Shown here: one piece after another, positions 49,785 to 61,759 of the stretch | Layout: each line of letters begins with the position of its first letter | Numbering within the stretch: the first letter of the stretch is position 1 | Assembly: GCA_026545765.1 (NCBI GenBank) | Contig: CM048844.1 | Coordinates: 69,483,035 to 69,547,034, forward strand | Direction of reading: 5' to 3' | DNA: 64,000 nucleotides | DNA from: Plantago major | Taxonomy: Eukaryota > Streptophyta > Magnoliopsida > Lamiales > Plantaginaceae | The notes under the pieces: model-generated | Told to the model about the DNA's origin: nothing | Databases searched by the model: none | What the model saw: the letters and a program-made list of their open reading frames with translations, nothing else | Position numbers and translations under genes: made by a program

Positions 49785-49887
49785 AATACATAGTGAGTCA
49801 TGCATGTATTCATCGGATTTTATGTTGTAAAGTACTACAGTATATAACTCGAAACTCATGTACAGGGAGAGTTGCTAAATTCAGTGA

Positions 49888-49893
49888 AATAAA
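49888..49893 (+). terminator. Candidate poly(A) signal of BGAL9
   Basis: AATAAA lies about 104 bases after the stop codon (TGA, 49782-49784) in an A-rich stretch. It is the only canonical AATAAA close to the stop; plant signals are loose, so this is tentative. Confidence 0.45.
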
Positions 49894-49899
49894 AAAAAT

Positions 49900-50490
49900 G
49901 TCATCACTCAGCTTCTATCTTGAACTTACTGAAGGTGCACTATGCATGTATGTAGGGGTGTTCAAATTCGAAACAAATCTTGTGATTGGATTTGAAATCA
50001 AGGTTTCTGAAGTTTAGATAATCTACACAACTAACCTAGCCCAAAACTGACTAACAGGGGATGCAAAAGCGCAACTCCTAATTAAGCATCCTGACATGGA
50101 AACCAATACATATAGCCTTCCAATAATAAATAACCTCACGTATGGAATTAACATTTAGCTGCAACTAATTACATATTCAACTATAAACATTAAATAATAG
50201 ATCAAATGATAGGTACATAATGAGAGGTAATGCATGTTAAGCAGCTATGTTTGAATTTAACTAATGTAGATAAATATGTGATGGTAATTTCATCTCTTAA
50301 AAAAAAGATTGTCCGATAAAAGTTTGTACATTGTTTATAGATTTAGGTGAATCTTTCTTTAGATGCATATACATTACTACTTTCAAAAGTCTACTCTTGA
50401 ACATTATGGGAGTATATACTCCCTGAATGTTTTGTACTCCGTATTAAATTCAAAGTTGAATTTACTCGACTTGAATTGAGTTTGGCCAGT
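49900..50490. other. AT-rich intergenic DNA after BGAL9
   Basis: No supported gene. The few short open frames show no family resemblance. Confidence 0.5.
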
Positions 50491-50496
50491 TTTGTA

Positions 50497-50752
50497 CTCT
50501 CTCCGCCTGGCATTCTAGTCTCATTTTTTTGTGCTTTTTTAAGAAGGTAAATTGTTTATTGTTTGTTGTTGGAGAGAGACATAAATAATGGAGAAATTAT
50601 GAGAGATAAAGAGAAAAAAATGATAAAGAATAAAAAAAGTATGAGAGATAGTGGGGTTAGTGGGTTTACATTATTCCTATTTTTGGAATGAGACTAGATT
50701 AACAAAACATCCATAAAAGGAATATGAGACCAGATTAGCGGAACGAAGGGAG
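50497..50752. mobile_element. Stowaway-like MITE, 256 bp
   Basis: The left end is CTCTCTCCGCCTGGCATTCT and the right end the inverted AGCGGAACGAAGGGAG. ATGAGACTAGATTA-type words recur near both ends. TA on both sides (50495-50496 and 50753-50754). Confidence 0.75.
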
Positions 50753-51006
50753 TATTTTGCATTAAATTCAACATTATGCTATTCAAATTGACTTACAATT
50801 CACCGAATTGAGTTTACTATTACAAATTCTTAAACATGTGAGTTTACAAACCCTATTAACACAATTGAGTTTACTTCTCGTTGTCATCTATTAACCCTAT
50901 TACAGAGAGCCTGCTGGTCGTCATCTTCTGCTGGTCCAAGTCCGTATGCTTTTGGCTCGTGATCCACCACCTTCTAGAGACTGCTATGCACGAAATTTTC
51001 AGGGTT

Positions 51007-51103
51007 TGAATACATTTGCAGTTTAAGATTAATTCATAGTCAAAGTCGGAGATGGTTGACCGAAAAAGTCAAACGTGGCCTATTTCAACTGGACGGAGGG
51101 AGT
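51007..51103. mobile_element. Truncated MITE related to 23327-23474
   Basis: From CATTTGCAGTTTAAGATTAA to CTGGACGGAGGGAG followed by TA. It matches the right two thirds of the MITE at 23327-23474; the left end is absent. Confidence 0.65.
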
Positions 51104-51104
51104 A

Positions 51105-51609
51105 TTTTATAGTTCTAGCTTGAAGTATTAGAATTTTAAATATGAATATCGATGTATTACATAAACATAAAAGGTGTGTTTTTGCTACATAAAATTTAAT
51201 GTTTTATATTAAAGTAATGATGTTTATGTTTTAAAATAGTTGATAATATAAAATTAAATTTAACGTATATAATGTTTTTGCATTTTGAAGTATACAAATC
51301 ATTGATCCTATATTGTAATAATATATTTTTTAATCTATGGAGATCAGTATAAAATCATACTTAATAATTTGTAGATATATATAGTACTGTGTATGTTTAA
51401 TTACTTCAAAATGCATGCGGAATTATATATGATACATTGCAGAAAGCTTCATATATTTCCTAGCATGTTTTCCATTATGATGTTTTAAGTTTGACTTATA
51501 AGGGATGAGCTTATACCGTAACATAAGAACCATCAACTATATACATGTTTATGACATGCATGTTTTAATAAATCTAAATTGTATTCATTTTAAAATTTCT
51601 TCAAGATAA
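51105..51609. other. AT-rich intergenic DNA
   Basis: No gene, RNA or terminal repeat seen. Confidence 0.5.
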
Positions 51610-51619
51610 TTAGTTTATA

Positions 51620-51798
51620 ACATAAAATAACTCCCGATAGGGTAGTCCGATCCCGATCCGATCTTTTATGGGTACCCGATTGCGGGTACCTGCTAGAAAT
51701 AGGGTCGGGATTGGGATGAATAAAATCAAACCCGAATTATCGGGTACCCGAAGTTTAATCCCGAATCTGTCCCGAACCCGTCCCGCGCCCACCCCTAA
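51620..51798. repeat. CGGG/GGGTACCCG-rich repeat, copy 1
   Basis: Much more GC-rich than its surroundings, with several GGGTACCCG or near palindromes and CCCGA words, ending CCCACCCCTA. CACCCCTA-type ends are seen in non-autonomous hAT elements; that link is inference. The open frame over it (51668-51949) is probably chance. Confidence 0.45.
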
Positions 51799-51799
51799 G

Positions 51800-52566
51800 C
51801 ATGTTAGCATAGAAAACTTTATTTATTTAAAGGTTTTGAGAATTTTATTTCTAAAATACGAATTAAACGGAAAGCAAATAAACTGTTCTGATCAAATGAT
51901 AGAAAGCGAACACGGTAGTGATGATCCAATTATGCTAATTCAATACTAAGGTAATTGTTCATATTTGTCACACGGTTGGTGTACATAAAAGCAATCAATC
52001 TAATTCAACCAAGCTGTTTTTCGAAGATTTCAAACTAGAGAAATCGTCAGGTTTGTCAAACCGACGATTCTTAACCAAAACAATTTAGAATATTTCAAAC
52101 TAGCGTATTGGATTGAAGGTTTTTACAAGAATCTCAAACTAGACGAACCTATATGAACGAATATAAACCCTAGATTTGAATCTGCATAACCATCACATAA
52201 CTACCGAGTTCTGGAGAGGTTTAGCTACTCATACTTGAAGCAAAGATGAAAGAATTCATAATCATGAATACGCAAAGCATAAACATAATGATAATCGCAA
52301 GCAAGCAAGATCATACAATTCGATAAACTATCAAAACCAGTAATTGTATGGAAGCAATAGAGATTAATCAAAACTTACTAAGAATTCGATGTTAATGATT
52401 CATTACAAGTGAAGAACCAAGCTCCAAGATCAATCAATGTCAAAATCAGGTCTAGGAGCTTTTTCTAGGTAAAATTTGAGTAGAAGAAATTTCAGCTAGT
52501 CCCGAGTTAGGATCGAACTTATTATTTTTATTGAGTATAAATTTGTCTGAGGCTTTAATTTATATA
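51800..52566. other. Intergenic DNA with short internal repeats
   Basis: No supported gene. Similar words recur at short distance: TTTCAAACTAGAG near 52030, TTTCAAACTAGCG near 52093, CTCAAACTAGACG near 52134. It may be a diverged non-coding element. Confidence 0.4.
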
Positions 52567-52811
52567 CTCCCTACATCTTAGAGAACATTTCAGAGAAAGT
52601 GTTACAATTTGAATTTGCACCAATTTTAAGAAAAAGTAGAAAGTACAAGTGGCCCCCCTGATTTTTAGAGATTAATTGAGTGGCATATTGTAATAAAAGT
52701 GAAAGGTAGGAAGTTTTATTATTTAACTAGTTTCCATAAATGGAAATTGTAACACTTTTAGTGAAACGCCGGAAACGGAAAGTTGTAACACTTTCTCTGA
52801 AATGGAGGGAG
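52567..52811. mobile_element. Stowaway-like MITE, 245 bp, long inverted ends
   Basis: The left end CTCCCTACATCTTAGAGAAC continues with TTTCAGAGAAAGTGTTACAA. The right end carries the inverted TTGTAACACTTTCTCTGAAA followed by TGGAGGGAG. TA on both sides (52565-52566, 52812-52813). The long inverted repeats could fold into a hairpin RNA. Confidence 0.78.
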
Positions 52812-52827
52812 TATTTCCTTAATAGTT

Positions 52828-53014
52828 AGATATTCGGGTATCCATCGGGTTTCGGGAATAAAATTTAAATCCCAAACCTGACCCGCAAACTTGATAAAAT
52901 TTTCGGGAATATACTTTGCGGGTACCCAATCCCGAAATACCCGACCCTATTGGAATTTTATACAATAGGGTCGGGACGGGATCGGGATTACCCGAACCCT
53001 CTTCCCACCCCTAA
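52828..53014. repeat. CGGG/GGGTACCC-rich repeat, copy 2
   Basis: Same character as 51620-51798: repeated CGGG, GGGTACCC and CCCGA words, also ending CCCACCCCTAA and followed by CATGCTA (copy 1 is followed by GCATGTTA). The two lie about 1.2 kb apart around a MITE. Confidence 0.45.
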
Positions 53015-53303
53015 ACATGCTACTACTTCATTTCTTACACAATATATACAGACACTGAACAGTTATACAAAAACTTGTGAAAGTTCAAGTTTTTGTGAGA
53101 GTCCTGCAATATTGTATACTAATTGTGCGGCTTTGTGTGTAAATTGTTGATTTTTGTCTATTTGTAAATTGTCTATTGTTGTATACTAATTGTGCGGCTG
53201 AATCTTTTTGTGTAGAACTCTCAGAACTTTCCGGACTCTCAGGAGAGTTTCTCGAACAGTTATTGTATATGATTTTAATATAATATTAAAATTATATATA
53301 GAT

Positions 53304-54977
53304 TGTTGGTCCAGATAACAGCAAAGTAAAAGACTAGGAGGGGGGGGGGGGTGAATAGTCTTTTAAAACTTTTGTCTATAACAAATATTTCTCAGATATC
53401 TGAATAGATATCTGATACTTAGAATCTGAGTGCGGAAGACTTAATAAAGATAAGTGCAGAAACAGTTAATAAGTGTGTGTGTGTTGCTGAAGTATAAATA
53501 CAGAAACGTAAATGACACAGCAAGTATAGTGGTATCTGGAGGTGGCGTAATCCTTCAACTAATCCACTTCGGTCTATCAGAGACCTAGAATTCACTAGAA
53601 CAGATAATTGAGATTTCCTTACAATAATCCTATTCTAAGATTCTTAACAATTAGTTCCCAACCAAATGTTCCCCCTGAGTTGTTCCCCGGCTTTCACAGC
53701 CAAGTACTTCCTATACTCAGAAACCTTTGAGTTATTCCCTAGCTTCCCAAGCTAAGTACTTCCTATACTCAATAACCTTGGAGTTATTCCTTAGTTTCCC
53801 AAATCAAGTACTTCCTATAATCCGGTAACCTTGGAGTTATTCCCTGATTTTTCAAACTAAGTACTTCACATACTCCATGATTATGGCGTTGGTTTTAACG
53901 AGTTGTCGGATGAGCGTCTTAATAACTTTTCGATTAATCGATAGCTCTGTGAACTAAGTTACTTAATACACTTTACAGTATGGTATCTTGTTCGATTTCT
54001 TGACCTAAGTCTTATGATATCTTCAAGAGAATGAATCTCGGATAGTTGATCTTTTGATTCAACTCCTTCACGAATAGCTTTGCTTGTTTAGGATCGTGAC
54101 ACTTAGAACTTGATGTTTACTCAAGATCAAAAGCTTTAGTCGCAATGTAAAGCTTTGATAATAAGTAAGTTGCTTTGAGAGTAAGATAATCAGATATCGT
54201 ATGCAGTTCAAGGTCTTGTGTTCTGAGTTGTGTGTGTCTCTCAAGCTGTCTAAGTATTGATATTTATAGATGAATTTGAGTGTCGTTTGAATAGTATCCG
54301 TTAGTCTCAAATTCAAACTATCGATATCTGTGTATAATCTTATGTGAGTTTTGTCTTCTTCTCGGAGCTGCGTTGCTTTTATTCGACATCTCTGTCCGTG
54401 CATTAAATGCATTTGTACTATACTTTTTGTCCTCAGTGTCAACTATGCTTTGTATCAGAGACTAGTGTTATCTGATTCTTTGCACGTCCTTATCTTCATT
54501 CTTCAGATACCACTTGTATTTATTGAAACAACTTTGTTTGCAATATATATTTCTCTTTCAGAAACGTGGTTAAAGCTCAAGGTATCTGAGAATAGATATC
54601 TGTGGACACTTTCCTTGTTTTCAGATATGTATCTTATTTCTCAGATATCTCTTGTGACACAGTTTGTTTGAAACTGTTCCTGTCTACAAGATATCTGAAC
54701 AACAGATTCAGTAATCTTGTGCAGTTTTTTTCAAGTCTTCAATGTCGTTGAGCTTTCTGCTTGGATGTCTTCTTCTTGGTCTTCTCTTCATAAAATAAAA
54801 ATTACATTTTGAGACCTAACATCCTATACAAGATTAGCTAGACTATCATACTTAGTGGGTTTCCTCTTTTACAATGTTCAAGTGAACCAAGAGTACTAAT
54901 CACCTTTCTGAGACTAAGATAAGTCATCATGTTGCTGAACAAAATCTAAACAGATATTCTTAACAAAATATCTAACA
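53304..54977 (-). repeat. 3' LTR of copia element 2
   Basis: 1674 bp; on the - strand it begins TGTTAGATATTTTG and ends GGACCAACA. It is the reverse-complement relative of 3543-5215. It lacks one short TGTTAGGAAATT unit at the very start and has one extra tandem unit in the array at about 53690-53880. A G-run (53341-53350 on the + strand) corresponds to the C-run of element 1. Confidence 0.92.
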
Positions 54978-54990
54978 AATTTCCCCCATT
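54978..54990 (-). other. Polypurine tract of copia element 2
   Basis: On the - strand AATGGGGGAAATT abuts the LTR start, as in element 1. Confidence 0.85.
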
Positions 54991-55356
54991 TTGATCAGTC
55001 AACGATGACTATCTACCCTATTACAAATCTAGATGAGGAAACAATCCACCACTTAATCATTTCTTAAGATCTTTCAAATCATATAATTAAGTGCAGAAAG
55101 TAGACATCAACCAAATCACAAGGTGTGATCTTTGCTGACAAGTTATCTTTTATAGAATACTATCTGAGAGTAAGTTCTTCAGATAAGTCGCAACTAAAGA
55201 TTACAGATAACTTTAATTCATGATACAGTTAAGCTCAGTCAGCAAAAATACAAAAACTACATAGTAAATTAGGACAACAGGAGTAACCAAGCTCCAAGTA
55301 AACATCCTAATAGACTAGTCTTCAAGTCTTCAATCTTCAGGTCTTCAACAGTGTTT

Positions 55357-58300
55357 CTATGGATCAGTCTGCAAATTTTCTATCACCAAACCTTTTGATG
55401 TCATCAGAATAATCATAAAGAAGAGTTCTGACAAGCATCTCTGTTTCTTTGGCAAATCCACAGATCTCTTTATAGGTTTTGGTAGGATTTTTCTTGGAAA
55501 AATGCTTGACCCATAGGTACTTTCCCCACTTCCAGGCATGCTCTATTCTGATATCTGAAAGCTTGAAGTATTCGTAGATAATCTTGGATATCCGATGTCA
55601 CCTTGTATTGATCTTGTCGGATAGAACGTCTCATAGGGTTCCACAGCAAGTCTTGGTCTTGTGCCTGTTCCTGTGATATTCAGAATTTTGTGCACATCAT
55701 CTGGCTTTCCATATGGACAATCATCAGAGAGGTCCTTCTTCATGGCTTCAGTTCTCTTGACAACTTCAAAATCCAACCATGCTTTGATGTGATTGGTGTT
55801 GATCAAGGTAGGTTTATTCTTTCTCCATGCCATAAGTTGTTTAAGGATTGGTTCTGGAAATCTTGAATTTACCAATAGATGCTTAAGTTCCAGAATCCAA
55901 TAGCCATTTTTCTGATTGATGCACCTGTAGACAGAGGAATCATTGTCATACTTCACATACTCAATTTTGGCTTCTTCTGGCCTGAGTGGAAGTTGACTTT
56001 GTCTTTGCTAAGCTCTCAGTCTGTTCCTTTTCTGTCTCGAATTCTCTTTCAGGTTGTTGCTTGAAGAATCACCACCCTGGATAGACTTGGTATTTCCAGA
56101 GGGTGTTTTAGCTGCTAGGGGCTTTGCAGCTATGGGCTCAGTTAGGCTTTTAATTTTCCTTTTTCTGTGAAGAGGAGCTTCATCTTCATCATCATCAAGA
56201 TCAATTCTTGTGAGATCTTTGCAGCCTTCTTCATTGCCCTGGGACTTGATTTGACCTCCTTCTTCTTCTTCAGAAGATTCATCAATCCCTCTAACTTGTC
56301 TTCTCCTTGGAGCCTTGGTACTCCTTGGAGGTTTCTGTGCCATGGCCCTTGTTACCATTTTGGTTCCTTCAGTAGGTTTCTGGGAAGCAGCTTGGCTTGA
56401 GGAGGGTTCATTGATTCTGAGTGGTGGCTGGGAAGTTTTTCTTCTTCCTTTCTGAGCCGCGACTCAGATTTCTTCTTGATTTCATCTCCTTCTTCCCATT
56501 CCCCCTGACTTTGAGGTCCAGATTTGTACTTTCTTTCCCCCTTAGTCATTGTTGGCTGACTCAGTCTCATAAAGGAATCTGAGAGAGAGTCAAAATGCCC
56601 TTGTAAATAGTTGTAGGCAGTGACCAACTTCTGAAGTTCGGCTTTGAGCTCCTGATTTTGCTTGATAAGTCCATTGTCCTTATCAGTGAGCTCTGCCAAT
56701 GGGCCTGGGATGGCATCTGCTTTTCCAGCAGTGTAACTTGCCTCTTGAAAAGCTTTTTCAGCTAAAGACACATCATCGTCCCTTATCATTCCCAGATCTT
56801 TCTGAGCAATGACCATGCTAGTAGTTCTCTGAGTGATGAGCTCAGTGAACTTTCTCATTTCAGAGGGGACTGAGGCAATTACTTCCTTGTTCTGTGAAGA
56901 CATCTCCTTATTCAGAGTAGCCAGTACTTGGTACCTGTTCATGTATTCATGGGAGTGGACGTTTGGCAGTTTTTTGAATATTGTGGGAGCAATCAACTTC
57001 CTTTTCAAGTGAGAAACCGCTAAATGTTCATGGCGGTGTTCTGCCAAAGTCTTGTCTTCTTCATCATCTGAGTGATTAGCCCAGTGATGTTCATCCTCTT
57101 GGACATTTTCATCGATCGTATCGAGTCCAGCAACCATCTCAGAGATTGGTTTCTTTCCTTTCTGGGAGGAGGATGGTACTTCTTTCGAAGATGATGCAGC
57201 CTTAGCATCATGCTTGACTTCAGATACTTCTTCAGTATCGAGTTCTTTGGTGATCTCTTGCACAACATCCCGTAGCTCTTTAACCTCAGAGTAAGCAATC
57301 ATTTCTTCTAAGTATAGATCTTGTAGTTGATCAATCTTATCTTTGGATTTAGCTATTTGATCTTCCAGTTGAAGATGGAGCTGTTGTTCTTCTTCCAACA
57401 GTTGTCTGAGTTGAGCACTTACGTCCGAGTGTTTAATATTTTTTGATTGGTTTCCTCAGAAAGCTCAACTACTTGTTCAGTAGTAACTGCGTGTTGTTGA
57501 GAAGATGGATGAGTAGATTTATGAGGTGATGAAGATGGAGATTTCGTGAAGTCTTCTCGGTTTTTCGAATTGAGGCATTGTTTTTCTGTGAAATTCCTCC
57601 GGTCCACAGTGCGGGCATCATCATCATCCTTTTTGTCATTATCATCCTTTTGGTGATGGTCAGTGGGAGGTTCATCAAAGTAATTTTCATTCATTTCTTC
57701 CTCCTCATCATCTTCAGATACAAGATTGATCACTTCCGGGATAGTGATCTTCTGCCCATTAACTTCTTCTTGTTCAGAAGGTATGAATTGCAGAGGCTGG
57801 GGCAGGACTGGCTTGAATGCCATTTGTAATCTAGTCTGACCATCTGCCTGCTCAAAGGCATGTATCAAACTATCGCCACTTCTCCGAAAAGTCCTTATGT
57901 AGTAGAGTCGAATCGTATCTTTACCTGTAGGAACATTGATTGGACATATGTTTCGTGTCAAGAGCTCGTGCTCGTCTGGTTGGTTGATCGGTGATTCTCA
58001 ATATTTCGAGAGATCGAGCACCTTAACTTCGCCATTTCTTGAAGCATTGAATATTCTTTGGCGGTGTGAGCTTTGAAGAAGTGAAGTAGGTCCTTGTTTC
58101 TTCAATGGGAACTGCTTTGCATCTGTTGAGCTCGAAGAAGGAGTTTTGAGTGAGTTTCAAAACTTTTGTAGATATCTGAGTAGAAGTGTAGTTTAGTTTC
58201 GAGTTACGAGTAAGAACATCGCTCGGATACTTGTTCTCTTGAGACGATTGGTGTCTCGGATATCTTGTTGTGAGGTGGAGACTTGGAAGTCCGGTCCTCA

Positions 58301-60996
58301 TCAACCTTTCTTTCTTGAACTGAGAAAATACAATACTTAGGAAATAGTTTGAAAGAATCTATGCATAAATATGCTTTTAATGAATTCGATTTGAGCTACT
58401 TACTTCCTCATCGAAGCTCAGTTCATTTTCTCGAAACTTGTGCGCTTCGTGTTCTTTCGAGTGATGTTGCCTTAGGGGCTTCATCAATTTCCATTGATGC
58501 AGGAAAGTCGCAACTTTATCCCTTGCATTTCTACTTACGAAATAGCTGTAAGTAGAAAGTATTGAATATTAGAAGAGATAAAAATAACCTGGATGAAGAA
58601 TACTTGTCACTTGATTGTCATATACCTTCAAGTTTGAAGGCTCGATGATGTGTTCTTGAAACCTGTTGGTTTCGGGTTTGTCTCCGGCATTCGCCTTATC
58701 TTCTTCCATCTCGGTTGGAGCCTTAGAAACATTTATCATGAATGAGCATACAAACATTTTTCTTGAAAAGTTAGTTCTCTTTAAGAATCATTTACCCGTG
58801 GCATGTGCTCGATTTCTCAAGAGTTGAGGTTGAAGGAACCTCTTTTTCAAGATTCGAGGTAAGCTTCTCGACTTCCTCTTGTTTCTGCATTTCTAACTCA
58901 GCCTGTAATAAAGAAATTCTTATAAGGTAACAAGATTTATAAGTATAAAATTTTTCACAAGGTAAGAGTTAAACCAGTCATTTACCCGAGCAGTTTCAGG
59001 CTGATTGGTCTCTGGAACTTGTGACCTTTCTATACATTGGTCGTCTTGTCGATCCGGTTTCTTTGTTTGAAGTTTCGGTACTTCACACCTTTCCGAGTAT
59101 GCAACTCGGTTGCCTCCACAGTTGATCATTCGAGTAGATGTCTCGGTTTGATCCCTCTCATTGAGTTGGGGAACACCTTTCAATTACAGGATTTTCTTCA
59201 GCATACTGTATTGCTGGTAATTCAAAATGGAGTTCATTTACCATTTCATCAACCACTTGTGGCTGTTGTGGTTGTTGTGTTTGTGGTTGTTGTGGTTGTC
59301 TGGAAGCAGAAGATTGATCAGTAGAATGTTCTTCCAGATTTTTAGATGTGGCATTTCCATCAGCATCTGCCAGCACTAAAATACCACTCATCAGGGCTTT
59401 GTGAAGTTGTTCAAGAGAGACATTCCCTGATGATGTGTTTGCACCAACAACCTTTGCTATAGGTTCAAGAACTTTGTGGTGTAGGTTCTTCTTCAGATAC
59501 CTTATCACCAGTTACTTTTTCAGTAACCTTAGCCCTCTTTGTTCTTTCTAGGACTTGAGAAATGACTAGTTCATCATCTTCATCGTCAGAGCTCTCATCA
59601 GCATTGGGAACTGATTGGTCCATTACTCCTGCGGTTTCTGCAGATGGGGCTTGGTGCTTTTCACCACTCTTGGCAGCATTTATGAGTTCATCAGCAAGGC
59701 TTTCTGCATTAGTCGCAACATTTCTGAAAGCACTTTCTCTTGCTGAGTCTACTTGTTCAGTAGTTGATAACTCTTTTGCAGCATTAATGAGTTCATCTGC
59801 CATTATCAGTTCATCGGCAATGCCTGCAGATATCTGAGACTTGACAACCTCTTTGGGTGTGTCTTCTGATTTGCCAGCAGACTTCTTTCTTGAAGTTCAG
59901 GCTTCTTGGTATAACCTTTTCTTCAGATATCTTTTCAGATTTTCGCTTCTTAGGACCTTTCTGAGACCCAGTAACCTTTTTCATCAGATTTGTATACTCA
60001 TACCGTAGAGTAAGTTACTGTTGGCTATTTCAGCCGTCTCTCTGAGCTTAATGCCAAGCTTTTCCAAAGAAGTAGCATATCTTGAGACCATAACCTCATG
60101 GCCTTTGGCTCGGCTAGTCCTTTGACAATCTTAGGCTCGAAGCCTTGAATCTTCTTCACGAATTTCATGAAGGCGTACTTTCCCGATTAAAGGGTTTTCC
60201 GCCTTTTGTCTTGTTGATTCAGCAAGAACATCATGATCCATCGTTCTTGGCTTATCCGGTCAAGACCTCCTTGTAGACCATCAAAGCATCGTGAAGAATG
60301 CAAGCGATACATCCCGGTGAACCAACGGATGTCCGTTGGGATGTCGACAAGTTTGAACTCGGTGGGTATGTCGATTTTCAAGATCACACACGTCACAGTT
60401 CTTTAACACCTTCAAGGAGTTCATCATCCTTGGTGTTTATTTCAAAATCCTTTCCAAGATTTTGAACCTCAAACAACTTACAGAAAGTTGTCAAGTCCAG
60501 AAGGATTTCCTTTCCTTGGACTGAGGTTTTGATAGACACTATTTGATGCCTTGAAACACAGAAATAATCACAGGTTGTTGTAAAATTCCAACACATCGAG
60601 TGATGAAATTCCACTTGGGCGAGCAGATAGAAAACCCTTGATTTGTGCCTTTTCAAGCATGTCAAGAATCAATTTTCTGTCAGTTTGGTTTTCTATTGCA
60701 GCAGTGAGGTATTCCTCAACCATGGCACCACCCCAAATCATTCTGTGACTTGAAGTCCAATGGTCAGGATTAAAAACTCCTACCAGTCGATTGTTAACAA
60801 TAACCAACTCTGGTGCTTGCTTTTCAGCAGTACCAGTGGAGGATTGGGATTTCTGTGTCGAAGTGTTCTTGGAGGCCATCTCTTTATATAGTGTAGGGAA
60901 TTGAAATTGGTGTTTGAAAGAGATGTGATTCAGTAATTCTTTGCAGAAAAACTTAATCTGATTTGCAGAGATTGTAGAGGGTTTGCAGAGAATCAA
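55357..60996 (-). pseudogene. Extra post-pol coding region of copia element 2 (env-like position)
   Basis: The first piece starts at about 60876 with MASKNTSTQKSQSS, close to the element 1 piece MAPKNSSTQKSQSS. Later pieces include an acidic repeat part (ESADELINAAKSGEKHQA-like), and a 348-aa open piece (56352-57398) with EEEQQLHLQLEDQIAKSKDK, rich in Glu/Lys/Gln and probably coiled coil. The last pieces include ELKHLLVNSRFPEPILKQLM. No clear signal peptide or membrane helix is seen. The shared order in both elements shows the region belongs to the family. Confidence 0.72.
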
Positions 60997-61588
60997 GAGA
61001 GAATTTGCTATTTTTGTGCAAGATGAAATTTCGGATTAGGCAAAAGTGATTTCATTTGCCAAAATCCTATATATATATAGCAGTTGAATCCTAACAGACA
61101 AATACATACAAATTGATTTTGTGTGTACGTATCTGTGATTTGCAAACAGGCGTGAGCAAAAGCTAGTTCGGCATTAAATGCTTAGTGGGCCATGTCCAAT
61201 TTCAACGATCCACTATTTCTTTGTGAGTTAATTTCCACCGTACAGATCAATCGCTTATCTTCATCAAGGGTCACCATTGCTTCTTCAGCAATGATCACAA
61301 TCAGCAAGTGTAATTGTGCCCATTTAATGAGTTTTGGCGACTTGCTATCTGAATCACAATTCTGTATGACCAAGGACACTGTTCGCATCTGAATCTGTCT
61401 TACACTTATGATTTTTCCAAGTTTTTCATCAAGATAGAAATAATGTGAGTTTCAAGAGAGTAGTTGACTGCAGACAGTTATACTATTCTCTTTTGTGTTC
61501 CCCGTTTATAGAATGATTCAGATATCTGAGTTCCCGTCTCAGAGATCTTAAGCTATCTTTTTGCTCTTTTTTTTTTTTTTTTTTTGAC

Positions 61589-61739
61589 TTCTGGATTCCC
61601 GTTCCAGATTTCTCTTTTCTCTTTTCTGGATACCCGTTCCAGATACTTCTTCTCTGGATGCCCGTTCCAGATTTCTCTTTTCTCTTTTCTGGATACCCGT
61701 TCCAGATACCTCTTCTCTGGATGCCCGTTCCAGATACCT
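61589..61739 (-). repeat. Five tandem copies of a palindrome-like 20-mer in element 2
   Basis: On the + strand the unit TCTGGATNCCCGTTCCAGAT occurs five times, spaced by short CTTTTCTC-type linkers. TCTGGA and TCCAGA make each unit a small inverted repeat. It lies in the non-coding stretch between pol and the extra region. Element 1 has only a degenerate trace near 11190-11240. A T-run of about 18 bases (61568-61585) sits next to it. Confidence 0.8.
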
Positions 61740-61759
61740 GAACTTTTTCAGTTCATTGG

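Noticed and set aside
51462-51806. AGCATGTT on both sides of 51470-51798 as an eight-base hAT duplication
   Set aside because: The left inner end (TTCCATTATG) does not pair with the right end CACCCCTA, so the match is probably chance.
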